49,258 nt of DNA from a virus. The notes under the pieces were generated by a model. That model saw nothing but the letters and a program-made list of their open reading frames with translations. It was not told the DNA's origin and searched no databases. Shown in pieces: positions 1-8,150 of this stretch. Position numbers and translations under genes: made by a program. The first letter of the stretch is position 1; every line of letters begins with the position of its first letter. The DNA is taken from the IMG/VR virus record IMGVR_UViG_3300046328_000241, positions 1-49,258 of that record, one strand, 5' to 3'.

Positions 1-2
1 CT

Positions 3-1136
3 ATAAATTATATTCAAAATAATATTAATATAGATAATAATTTAATAGAAGTATTATCCAATCTAAAAAAAGAAAATTATAAAATAATCGTTGCATCAAA
101 CTCAATAAAAAATACAATATACACATTTTTAGTTAAAGCTGATATTATACATTATATTGATGTGGTTTATTCAAATCAAGATGTAATATATTCAAAACCA
201 AATTCAGAAATATATTTAAAAGCTATACAAAAATTTGGAAATACACCCCAAGAATGTTTAATTATTGAAGATTCACCACATGGTATAACTGCTGCATTGA
301 ATAGTGGTGCAAATGTTTTAAGAGTATCAAATCCAAATGGGTTAACATTAACTAAAATAATCAGTAAAATAGATGAAATTAATAATAATAAATTAAAAAA
401 TATGTGGGATGGTAGTGAATATAATATATTAATCCCAATGGCTGGTGCTGGAAGTAGATTTCAAAGGGCTGGATTTGATTTACCAAAACCATTAATAAAT
501 GTTAATGGTAAACCAATGATTCAATTGGTTGTTGAAAATTTAAATATAAAAGCTAATTTTATTTATGTTGTACAAAAAGAACATTATAAAAAATATAATT
601 TAGAGTATATTTTAAATTTATTAACACCAAACTGTAAAATTATACAGGTGGATAGTTTAACAGAGGGTGCTGCATGTACAACATTACTAGCAAAGGATTA
701 TATAAATAATGATAAACATTTAATAATTGCAAATTTGGATCAATTTATTGAATGGGATTCTAATTGGTTTTATTACAATTGTGAAAATAATAATATTGAT
801 GGTTCAATAGTAACGTTTCATGATAATAATCCTAAATGGAGTTATGCAAAGGTAGATGATCATACAAATAATGTTATAGAAGTTGCTGAAAAAAACCCAA
901 TAAGTAATAACGCCACAGTTGGTATTTACTACTATAAACATGGTTATGATTATGTAAAATATGCTGAACAAATGATAAATAAAAACATTAGAGTTAATAA
1001 TGAATTTTATGTGTGTCCAATATATAATGAATTTATATTGGATAATAAAATAATAAAAACTTATAACATAAAAAAAATGTGGGGAATTGGTATACCCGAA
1101 GATTTAAAATATTATTTAGAAAATTATAAAAATTAA
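3..1136 (+). CDS. HAD phosphatase / sugar nucleotidyltransferase fusion (5' partial)
   Basis: The frame is open from the left edge, so the true start lies outside the window. The N-terminal part is a HAD-superfamily phosphatase of the beta-phosphoglucomutase type: motif II VASNS, the motif III lysine in SKPNSEIY and the acidic motif IV in IIEDSPHG are visible. A second domain follows at once, an NTP-transferase fold with the glycine-rich loop PMAGAGSRF, the substrate lysine in LPKPLI and an Asp in ANLDQF. Such fusions can dephosphorylate and nucleotidylate sugars or polyols for surface glycans; the exact substrate cannot be read from sequence. It opens a packed operon of sugar genes, with the next gene 4 nt downstream. 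Domain calls are firm; the substrate is unknown. Confidence 0.8.
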   Translation: MNYIQNNINIDNNLIEVLSNLKKENYKIIVASNSIKNTIYTFLVKADIIHYIDVVYSNQDVIYSKPNSEIYLKAIQKFGNTPQECLIIEDSPHGITAALNSGANVLRVSNPNGLTLTKIISKIDEINNNKLKNMWDGSEYNILIPMAGAGSRFQRAGFDLPKPLINVNGKPMIQLVVENLNIKANFIYVVQKEHYKKYNLEYILNLLTPNCKIIQVDSLTEGAACTTLLAKDYINNDKHLIIANLDQFIEWDSNWFYYNCENNNIDGSIVTFHDNNPKWSYAKVDDHTNNVIEVAEKNPISNNATVGIYYYKHGYDYVKYAEQMINKNIRVNNEFYVCPIYNEFILDNKIIKTYNIKKMWGIGIPEDLKYYLENYKN

Positions 1137-1140
1137 AAAA

Positions 1141-1767
1141 ATGGTTGAAATAGAAACAAATAGTTACAATACAAATTGGCAAATATGTAGAATAAAATTT
1201 ATTCTGAATAAATATCCAGAGGAATTTTGGTCTGGAAAGACAGTTTTAGAATTAGGTTCATATAATGGTGTTATTGGCAATCATTTTAGAAAGTTAGGTG
1301 CAAATGTTACATCTGTTGAGGGTAGAATTGAAAATGTGAATAATATAAAACAACAGTTTAATCAATTAAATGTATTACAATCTAATTTAGATACAAATAA
1401 ATGGGAATTTGGTAAATTTGATATAATAATTAATTTCGGATTAATATATCATTTAGAATATTATCATAAAGAACACATTATTAACTGTATAAATAATGCT
1501 AATCTAATATTTATGGAAACTGTTGTATATGATTCAAACGATGATTTTTATTTTCGAAATGAAGATGGATTAGATCAATCATTATCTGGACGTGGTGGAA
1601 TACCAAGTAGAAAATATATTGAAAATATATTTAAAGAATATAATATAAATTATGAACTACACAACAATATCGAATTAAATGCAGATGGACACGTATATGA
1701 TTGGGTTGATGAAAATAATAATACCACAACTGGTGGTAATAGAAGATTTTGGATTTTAAATAAATGA
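1141..1767 (+). CDS. SAM-dependent methyltransferase
   Basis: This 208-residue class I methyltransferase carries the SAM-binding motif VLELGSYNG at residues 35-43, an acidic residue at the end of strand 2 (TSVEGR) and a motif IV-like strand FDIIINFGLIYHLE. The size and motifs fit FkbM/type-11-like small-molecule methyltransferases rather than DNA methyltransferases, because there is no DPPY or PC motif. It lies between a nucleotidyltransferase and a phosphodiesterase-like gene and overlaps the latter by 4 nt (ATGA). O-methylation of a sugar or glycan is the likely job, inferred from context. The target is not identified. Confidence 0.75.
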   Translation: MVEIETNSYNTNWQICRIKFILNKYPEEFWSGKTVLELGSYNGVIGNHFRKLGANVTSVEGRIENVNNIKQQFNQLNVLQSNLDTNKWEFGKFDIIINFGLIYHLEYYHKEHIINCINNANLIFMETVVYDSNDDFYFRNEDGLDQSLSGRGGIPSRKYIENIFKEYNINYELHNNIELNADGHVYDWVDENNNTTTGGNRRFWILNK

Positions 1768-2237
1768 TATTTATTTCGCATAGGGGTAATATAAATGGAA
1801 TAAATAATATTGATGAAAATAAACCAGAATATATATTAAATACAATAAATAGTGGATATGATGTTGAGTTTGATTTATGGGTTATAAATAATAAATTAAT
1901 GCTTGGTCATGATTTTGGTCAATATGAAATTAGTTTGGATTGGTTAAAAAGTATTAATACATATTCTTGGATACATTGTAAAAATTTGGATGCACTTTCA
2001 TTATTATCTGAATATAATATGTTTAATTATTTTTTTCATAATACTGATGATTATATACTAACATCAAAGGGTTATATATGGGCATATCCAAATAAATTAA
2101 CGAATAATAAATGTATATCAGTAATGCCTGAAATAAATAATACAAACACTAATAATGTATTTGGTATTTGTAGTGATAATATATATTTTTACAAAAAAAA
2201 ATATGAAAATAGCAATACTACTATCGGGATCAATTAG
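1764..2237 (+). CDS. GDPD-like phosphodiesterase (short)
   Basis: The 157-residue product resembles glycerophosphodiester phosphodiesterases: SHRGN near the start (His6-Arg7), then GYDVEFDLW with Glu35 and Asp37, and LGHD with His49. These match the HRG...E-x-D...HD catalytic pattern of the family. Full GDPDs are about 240-250 residues, so this is a short or minimal version ending soon after the first half of the barrel. It starts by a 4-nt overlap with the methyltransferase, and its 3' end overlaps the likely start of the next gene at 2203. It may process a glycerol-phosphate or lipid-linked sugar. The fold is likely; activity is uncertain because of the length. Confidence 0.6.
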   Translation: MIFISHRGNINGINNIDENKPEYILNTINSGYDVEFDLWVINNKLMLGHDFGQYEISLDWLKSINTYSWIHCKNLDALSLLSEYNMFNYFFHNTDDYILTSKGYIWAYPNKLTNNKCISVMPEINNTNTNNVFGICSDNIYFYKKKYENSNTTIGIN

Positions 2238-2958
2238 ATGTTTAGAATATACATTTAATTATTTTCAAAATAATTTAATAAATAAATTAAAACAAGATGG
2301 GCATGAGCCACATATATTCATTAATACATATAATGATAAATATATGTTTAAAATAAGAAAATACATAGAAGATTTTTCAAATGATATAAAAAATATAAAA
2401 ATATTTGAAAATATAAATTATGATGATGAATTTATGAATATGATATCATCAAAAAGAATTGGTGGACATTATAATAATTATAAACATTTTCTAGGACAGT
2501 TTAAAGGTATTGAAGATACAATTAAATTAATGATTGAATATGAAAAAAATAATTCATTTGAGTATGATTTAGTAATTAAAATGAGACATGATATAATAAA
2601 TTTAGTGCCAATTCAATTGCCTGATATAATAAAATTAAATACAATATATGTTTTACCATATGATAGACAGAATGGATATAGTGATAAATTTTATTTCGGA
2701 GATAGAAGTTCAATGTGTAAATTATGTTTTTTTATAGAAAACTTAAAACAAAATATGTCTGATCATGATTTTCTATCTGGTGAATATTTTTTAAAAAAAA
2801 GTATTGAATTAAATAATTTATCTGTGGAAGAGTTTTATAATCTAGTTTGTTTAGTTAGAGATTATGGTGACGAATTTCCACCATCAGAACGTGGTTGGTA
2901 TAGTAATCAAATAATTGGTGGTATAACAATTGATAATTTAATTAAAACAGAGATTTAA
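2203..2958 (+). CDS. Glycosyltransferase-like protein (LSGxxR type)
   Basis: The ATG at 2203 is preferred over one at 2155 because it begins the natural first strand MKIAILLSGSIR and avoids a long overlap with the preceding gene. This gives 251 residues. The N-terminal LSG-x-x-R pattern, the central segment YDLVIKMRHDI and the later GYSDKFYFGDRSSM are typical of a poorly characterised glycosyltransferase family in polysaccharide loci and large viruses, where R-x-D stands where DxD is expected. It directly abuts the acyltransferase gene (stop 2958, next ATG 2959). The family recognition is from memory of the pattern, and donor and acceptor are unknown. Confidence 0.5.
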   Translation: MKIAILLSGSIRCLEYTFNYFQNNLINKLKQDGHEPHIFINTYNDKYMFKIRKYIEDFSNDIKNIKIFENINYDDEFMNMISSKRIGGHYNNYKHFLGQFKGIEDTIKLMIEYEKNNSFEYDLVIKMRHDIINLVPIQLPDIIKLNTIYVLPYDRQNGYSDKFYFGDRSSMCKLCFFIENLKQNMSDHDFLSGEYFLKKSIELNNLSVEEFYNLVCLVRDYGDEFPPSERGWYSNQIIGGITIDNLIKTEI

Positions 2959-3549
2959 ATGGACGAAAATATATTTTTTGATAGATCAAAACTAAAATAC
3001 TGTGGTGAGAATGTTATAATTGGTAAGACAGTTAGAATAAGAAAGCCCGAAGAATGTAGTATTGGTGATAATACAATTATTGATGATTTTACATATATAT
3101 CATGTCCAATCCAAATAGGCAAGAATTGTCATATATCATCAAATATAAATATATCAGGTGGTGCTGGTTATTTTGAAATGGATGATTATTCAACATTATC
3201 ATCACATGTATCAATACATACATGTTCATCTGATTACATAAATTTATCATTGGATTTACCATCAGTACCAGAAGAAATGAGAACTGGTGGAGAGATTGGA
3301 TTGGTTAAGATTGGTAAATTTGTAACTGTTGGTTCACATTCTGTTATACTACCAAATGCAATATTGCAACATGGAACATCATTTGGTGCATTTTCATTAA
3401 TTAAAGATATAGATTATAAACAATTTACATTATATATTGGAAATCCTGTTAGAATATATGCGACAAGAAATTATGATGATTTATTAAAAAATAATTTATT
3501 TTCGGAAGAATTTTTTGAAAATCTAAAAAATAATATTATATTGCGTTGA
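2959..3549 (+). CDS. Left-handed beta-helix (hexapeptide) acyltransferase
   Basis: The 196-residue product has hexapeptide-repeat periodicity ([I/V]-G-x-x-x-x): VIIGKTVRI, CSIGDNTII, IQIGKNCHI, then an irregular loop and VKIGKFVTVGSHSVIL, closing with the family-typical IGNPVRI. The pattern is that of trimeric sugar O- or N-acetyltransferases of the WecD/NeuD/PglD/LacA type. His76-His77-like residues in the STLSSHVSIH region could serve catalysis, as in the family. It sits inside the sugar operon between two glycosyltransferase-like genes and probably acylates a nucleotide sugar or glycan. The acyl acceptor is unknown. Confidence 0.8.
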   Translation: MDENIFFDRSKLKYCGENVIIGKTVRIRKPEECSIGDNTIIDDFTYISCPIQIGKNCHISSNINISGGAGYFEMDDYSTLSSHVSIHTCSSDYINLSLDLPSVPEEMRTGGEIGLVKIGKFVTVGSHSVILPNAILQHGTSFGAFSLIKDIDYKQFTLYIGNPVRIYATRNYDDLLKNNLFSEEFFENLKNNIILR

Positions 3550-3550
3550 G

Positions 3551-4411
3551 ATGAAAATACTTTATAATTTTGCACATAACAGATTTATAAATGCACAAGA
3601 AAAATGTGCAGTAACTGCTGTTAGTGTCGGTGGTTTTGATAAAACATATAAATATAGAATGTCTGATATTGATGCAACATTTTATAATAAAAATAGACAT
3701 ATCTTAGATCAACCTAGAGGTGGTGGATATTGGCTTTGGAAATATTATTTTGCAGTTAAATTATTAAATGATATTAATATTCCAGAAGATAGTTATATTT
3801 TTTATTGTGATAGTGGTGCTCATTTTGTTGAAAACATTGATAAAATGATTGAGGTTATGGAAAAGCATAATGAAAGTATTATGACATTCAGACAAACCCA
3901 TTCAGCATATGTTTGGACAAAAAGAGATACATTTATATTAATGAATGCTGATGAACCTAAATATACACAAACTGGACAAAGAGTTGGTGGATTTTTCTTA
4001 TTTAAGAAAAATAATTTATCAAGAAAATTCTTTAAAGAATGTTTGGAATATGGTGAAGATTATAGAATTATAACTGATGCACCAAACCAATTAGGTGTTC
4101 CAAATTATGCTGGATTTAGAGATCATAGGCATGATGAATCATTAATATCCATTATGGCAAAGAAATATGATTTATTTCCATATAGAAACCCATGTCAGTT
4201 TGGATTTGAAAACGATGTAAATTATACAAATAATAGATACGATCAAGAGGGATATAATTTAATGATTGAGAAATTTGGGCCAATGAGTGATTGGATAAAT
4301 AAATATGGATGTTATTTTCATGGTGAATCAATTAAACAATATCCAGAAATTAACGTGGATGATAGGTCAACCTATCCCACTATTATAGATTTAACTAGGG
4401 ATGGAAGATAA
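3551..4411 (+). CDS. Glycosyltransferase-like protein (RGxGYWLWK type)
   Basis: The 286-residue product carries the signature RGGGYWLWK at residues 56-64 and an acidic strand end FYCDSG at 84-89. This pair is typical of a glycosyltransferase group in capsule and LPS loci and in large phages. A later DHRHDESLISIM segment resembles the C-terminal catalytic or metal-binding part of GT-A enzymes. It begins 2 nt after the acyltransferase stop and overlaps the following SDR gene by 11 nt, so translational coupling is likely. Function is inferred from motif resemblance and context. Confidence 0.55.
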   Translation: MKILYNFAHNRFINAQEKCAVTAVSVGGFDKTYKYRMSDIDATFYNKNRHILDQPRGGGYWLWKYYFAVKLLNDINIPEDSYIFYCDSGAHFVENIDKMIEVMEKHNESIMTFRQTHSAYVWTKRDTFILMNADEPKYTQTGQRVGGFFLFKKNNLSRKFFKECLEYGEDYRIITDAPNQLGVPNYAGFRDHRHDESLISIMAKKYDLFPYRNPCQFGFENDVNYTNNRYDQEGYNLMIEKFGPMSDWINKYGCYFHGESIKQYPEINVDDRSTYPTIIDLTRDGR

Positions 4412-5339
4412 AAAGAAAATATTAGTATTAGGTGGTAATGGATTTATGGGCATGAATATCCAATCCTATACAAAAAGAGATGATTCAATATTTTATTTTA
4501 AGAGTAGAAGAAATGGTATTGACTTACTGTTTCAGGATGGATTATTTAATTTTATTCAAGCGAATAATATTGATATTATAATCAATTGTGCAGCAGTAGT
4601 TGGAAGTGTACATTTTGTTTCTTCAAATAAAGAAAAAATTATTCACGACAATACTCAAATATATTTGAATCTATATGATGTAGTAAAAAAATATACTGAC
4701 GTATATAAAAGAAAGATTAAGATTATAAATCCAATATCTAACTGTTCATATCCTGGGGATACGAAGACACAAATTGAAAGTGAATGGTGGAACGGTAAAC
4801 CACATGATTCAGTATTTTCATATGCTATGTCAAAAAAGACATTGATTGGACTTGCAGAAACTTATGAGGGTGAATATATAACATCACATAATTTTATTAT
4901 GCCGAATGCTTTTGGTGTGTTTGATTATACCGATCCAAATAGAGTACATGCATTAAATGGCCTGATTATACGCATGATACAAGCACAAAAAGCTGGTGAT
5001 AAGCAGTTCACCATCTGGGGTAGTGGAGAGCCTATTAGAGAGTGGATTTTCATGGAAGATGTGGCTAAGTTCATCAATATATTAATTGATGAAGATAAAA
5101 AACATCAGATGTTTAATTTGGGTCAAAATAAAGGATATTCAATACTTGAATCAGCCGAACTAATAAAAAAACATCTTGACTATGATGTTGAATTTGTTTT
5201 TGATAGAACCAAAATAGATGGTGATAAAATAAAAATAATGAATAATGATAAGACCAAAGAATTATATCCAGATTTGGTATTTACTAAATATGATGATGGA
5301 ATAAAAAAAACAATTGACTATTATCTAAGAATTTTATAA
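4401..5339 (+). CDS. NAD(P)-dependent SDR, GDP-L-fucose-synthase-like
   Basis: This extended short-chain dehydrogenase has the dinucleotide loop GGNGFMG (residues 11-17), the strand end NCAAVVG, the Ser/Cys region SNCSYP (113-118) and the catalytic Tyr141-x-x-x-Lys145. The SNCSYP segment corresponds to SSCIYP of GDP-L-fucose synthase, including the cysteine used for epimerisation. A later PNAFGVFD...RVHAL segment matches the family's substrate region with its His. The predicted reaction is 3,5-epimerisation and/or 4-keto reduction of a GDP-6-deoxy-keto-hexose. A second, diverged member lies at 6024. ATG 4401 is inside the previous gene's 3' end. The exact product sugar is unknown. Confidence 0.75.
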   Translation: MEDKKKILVLGGNGFMGMNIQSYTKRDDSIFYFKSRRNGIDLLFQDGLFNFIQANNIDIIINCAAVVGSVHFVSSNKEKIIHDNTQIYLNLYDVVKKYTDVYKRKIKIINPISNCSYPGDTKTQIESEWWNGKPHDSVFSYAMSKKTLIGLAETYEGEYITSHNFIMPNAFGVFDYTDPNRVHALNGLIIRMIQAQKAGDKQFTIWGSGEPIREWIFMEDVAKFINILIDEDKKHQMFNLGQNKGYSILESAELIKKHLDYDVEFVFDRTKIDGDKIKIMNNDKTKELYPDLVFTKYDDGIKKTIDYYLRIL

Positions 5340-5340
5340 T

Positions 5341-6012
5341 ATGGATTTAACTTTAATACTCTGCATTCACAGCAAAACAAAACTACATGATGATTTATTC
5401 ATCAGATGTTTAACTGCATTAAGTAATCAAACAAAAAAAGATTTTATATTATTGATTAATTTCGATGATTGTCATCCATCAACATTCGAATTGTTTAAAG
5501 ACAAGATTCAAAACAATGAATTACAGTTCACCAATTATCAAGTTGTAATTTCAAATGAAAAGGCAATTGGACATGCAAATGCAAAAAATAAACTTATACC
5601 ACATATAACAACAAAATATACTGCGTTTCAAGATGCTGATGATTTTTCAGACGTTTTTAGATTGGAGAAACAATATAATTTTATGTTGGAAAATCAAGAT
5701 GTTGATTTATTGGGTTGTTTAGGATATAATTTTGTTGATAATAATCTTGATGTATTAAATGAGGTATATCCAACAAATAAATATACAACCGATAGCGACA
5801 TTAAAAATATTATCCATAGAGAAAATTGTATAATTAATGGATCTGTTATGTTAAAAACAGATGTATTACATAAATTAAATGGTTATAATATTAATCTAAA
5901 ATATGGTGAAGATTGGGATTTTTGGCGCAGAGGGGCATATTTGGGACTTAAATTTCATATTTTGCAAGAAAGATTATATTATTATAGTATTGGCACAACA
6001 ACAAGTTTTTAA
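5341..6012 (+). CDS. Family 2 glycosyltransferase
   Basis: A GT-A fold glycosyltransferase of 223 residues: the N-terminal strand LTLILCIHSK, CLTALSNQT as in family 2 enzymes, the DADD metal/nucleotide motif at residues 98-101 (AFQDADD), and a C-terminal GEDWDFWRR segment corresponding to the ED-Y/W-x-x-x-R acceptor/catalytic motif. No membrane segment is visible, so it should act in the cytoplasm. It lies 1 nt after one GDP-fucose-synthase-like gene and 11 nt before the other, consistent with using their product. The transfer target is not determinable. Confidence 0.75.
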   Translation: MDLTLILCIHSKTKLHDDLFIRCLTALSNQTKKDFILLINFDDCHPSTFELFKDKIQNNELQFTNYQVVISNEKAIGHANAKNKLIPHITTKYTAFQDADDFSDVFRLEKQYNFMLENQDVDLLGCLGYNFVDNNLDVLNEVYPTNKYTTDSDIKNIIHRENCIINGSVMLKTDVLHKLNGYNINLKYGEDWDFWRRGAYLGLKFHILQERLYYYSIGTTTSF

Positions 6013-6023
6013 ATATTAATAAA

Positions 6024-6944
6024 TTGAAAGAGAAAATAGTAGTAACAGGTGGTAGTGGTTTGATTGGTAAAGAATTACAAAAAATTGTAGGTAATAAAGA
6101 TATTTTTTATTTTTTGTCTTCAAAGGATTATAATTTAACCAAAGAATTGGATGTTATTAAATTATATTATGAATTAAAACCAACAAAGGTTATTCATTTG
6201 GCAGCCAGAGTTGGTGGTATATTGGATAATATGAATAATCAAACATTATATTTTAATGATAATATTTTGATGAATACATTGCTTGTTAAATATGCACATT
6301 TACATAATGTTAAATATTTCTTGGGCATAGCATCAACATGTGCATATCCAGATAAGGTAGAATCATATCCAATGGTTGAATCTGATTTCTTCAATGGAAC
6401 ACCAACCCAAACCAATTTCGCTTATGCATATGCTAAGAGATGTCAAGCTATTCAGATTGAAGCGTATAGAGAGCAATTTGGTGTAAACTATGGATACATC
6501 ATTCCAACAAATCTATATGGTATTGGTGATAAAAATGATGTAAATAAAAGTCATTTTGTAACAGCATTAGTAAAGAAAATAATTGATGCCAAAAGAAATA
6601 ATCAAGATGAAATAACATTGTTTGGTGATGGAACACCAATTAGACAATTTCTATTTGCTGAAGATTTGGCAAAAATTATATTGCATTATGTAAATAACGA
6701 TATAACCGAAAGTGTAAATATTTGTAATGATGAAACATATACAATAGATCAAATAGCGAGAATAGCATTGTTGGCAACTGATAGCTCCAACATAAAAATA
6801 AAATACGACAATACCAAACCAAACGGACAGTATAGAAAAGATGTAAGTAATCAAAAATTTAAAAATCTATATCCAGATTTTAAATTTACATCACTATATG
6901 ATGGTATTGAAAAAACATTTACTGAAGAATGCAAAAACCTATAA
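6024..6944 (+). CDS. NAD(P)-dependent SDR, GDP-L-fucose/colitose-synthase-like
   Basis: The start is TTG at 6024; no ATG precedes the first strand EKIVVTGGSGLIG. The family's catalytic set is visible: STCAYP (104-109, equivalent to SSCIYP with the epimerase Cys), Tyr134-x-x-x-Lys138 in YAYAK, and PTNLYG followed by a His in KSHF. This is a closer match to Fcl/WcaG than the paralogue at 4401. ColC, which makes GDP-L-colitose, belongs to the same family. The gene overlaps the downstream His-type DegT-fold dehydratase by 16 nt, which supports a shared pathway for a (deoxy-)GDP-hexose. Fcl versus ColC specificity cannot be settled by eye. Confidence 0.8.
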   Translation: MKEKIVVTGGSGLIGKELQKIVGNKDIFYFLSSKDYNLTKELDVIKLYYELKPTKVIHLAARVGGILDNMNNQTLYFNDNILMNTLLVKYAHLHNVKYFLGIASTCAYPDKVESYPMVESDFFNGTPTQTNFAYAYAKRCQAIQIEAYREQFGVNYGYIIPTNLYGIGDKNDVNKSHFVTALVKKIIDAKRNNQDEITLFGDGTPIRQFLFAEDLAKIILHYVNNDITESVNICNDETYTIDQIARIALLATDSSNIKIKYDNTKPNGQYRKDVSNQKFKNLYPDFKFTSLYDGIEKTFTEECKNL

Positions 6945-8086
6945 AACTAGTATCCGATACAATTAATAGAGATGATATAAACAAATTAATAGATTGGTTA
7001 AGTCAAGATCCTATACCAAAACTAAGTAAGGGTATTATAACAATTGAATTTGAAAAAAAGTTTTCAGATTATATTGGAACAAAATATTCTGTATTTGTAA
7101 ATTCTGGTTCATCTGCTATATTAATGATGCTTTACGCATTATTAACAAAAAATAGACTAAAAAATAAAAAGGTAGTAGTTCCAAATATATCTTGGGTAAC
7201 CGATGTAACTCATCCAATCCATATAGGATTAACACCACTATTATGTGATTGTAATTTAACTGATTTATCTGTTGATTTAAATCACTTGGAAGAGTTATTT
7301 AAAACTGAACAACCATCAGCATTATTATTGGTATCAGTGTTGGGATTAACACCTGATATGGATAAAATTGTTGAATTGTGTAATAAATATGGTGTTATAT
7401 TATTGGAAGATTTTTGTGAAAGTTTAGGTAGTGAATACAACAATAAAAAAATAGGTACATTTGGATTGATGTCTTGCACCTCTACATATTATGGTCATAC
7501 AATGGCCACAATTGAGGGTGGAATAATATTTACAGATGATTATGAACTGTATAACCAACTTAAAATGATTAGGTCACATGGTTGGGATAGAGACTTGGAT
7601 AAACAAGCCCAAGATGATTTAAGATCGGAATGGAATGTTGATGATTTTAAATCATTATACACCTTCTATACCACTGGATTTAACCTTAGATCAACTGATT
7701 TACAAGCATTTATAGGTATATCACAACTGGATAAATTGGATTCTTTCATTAAAAAAAGAAACAAAAACTTTCTATTGTATAATAATTTAATTAAAAATAA
7801 TGAGATTAAAATTGACATCAGCCAATATATCTCTAATTTTGCATATCCAATAATCAATCCAAACAGAAAAGCAATTGTTAAAGATTTAATGGATAATAAT
7901 ATTGAAGTTAGGCCATTAATATCTGGCTCTATGGGCAAGCAACCTTTTTGGATTGAATTATATGGTGAAGAAAGATTTTTTAATTCAGATAAAGTGGATG
8001 AATTTGGTTTTTATGTACCAAATCATCAGGATTTAAATGAAGAAGACATTATTAGGATTTGTGAAATAATTAATAAAAATATTTAA
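6929..8086 (+). CDS. DegT/StrS-fold PLP enzyme with His for Lys (ColD-like dehydratase)
   Basis: The 385-residue product has the DegT/DnrJ/EryC1/StrS fold: NSGSSAI phosphate-binding turn (58-64), LLEDFCES with the PLP-ring Asp/Glu (158-165), and the active-site segment TYYGHTMATIEGG (186-198). At the internal-aldimine position this family normally has Lys; here it is His190. In GDP-4-keto-6-deoxy-D-mannose 3-dehydratase (ColD) a His replaces Lys in this way and the enzyme removes the 3-hydroxyl instead of only transaminating. With the overlapping Fcl/ColC-like gene upstream, a GDP-3,6-dideoxyhexose (colitose-like) route is the best reading. The substitution is seen directly; the reaction is inferred. 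Confidence 0.75.
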   Translation: MQKPIKLVSDTINRDDINKLIDWLSQDPIPKLSKGIITIEFEKKFSDYIGTKYSVFVNSGSSAILMMLYALLTKNRLKNKKVVVPNISWVTDVTHPIHIGLTPLLCDCNLTDLSVDLNHLEELFKTEQPSALLLVSVLGLTPDMDKIVELCNKYGVILLEDFCESLGSEYNNKKIGTFGLMSCTSTYYGHTMATIEGGIIFTDDYELYNQLKMIRSHGWDRDLDKQAQDDLRSEWNVDDFKSLYTFYTTGFNLRSTDLQAFIGISQLDKLDSFIKKRNKNFLLYNNLIKNNEIKIDISQYISNFAYPIINPNRKAIVKDLMDNNIEVRPLISGSMGKQPFWIELYGEERFFNSDKVDEFGFYVPNHQDLNEEDIIRICEIINKNI

Positions 8087-8118
8087 CATTTATTTTGTTT
8101 TTTTTTTTTGACTTTTCG

Positions 8119-8150
8119 ATAATCTTTACATATTTATGTTAAAAGATTAT
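8119..8150 (+). promoter_or_regulatory. Hairpin covering the start codon of the delta-60 gene
   Basis: A 9-bp perfect stem ATAATCTTT (8119-8127) / AAAGATTAT (8142-8150) includes the first two bases of the ATG at 8149. It follows an uninterrupted T tract after the upstream gene. It could restrain translation or act with the T tract as a boundary. This is a structural observation only. Confidence 0.3.

Noticed and set aside
8098-8110. T homopolymer after the DegT-fold gene as a terminator
   Set aside because: No stable stem directly precedes the T tract; the only inverted repeat lies after it and covers the next start codon.
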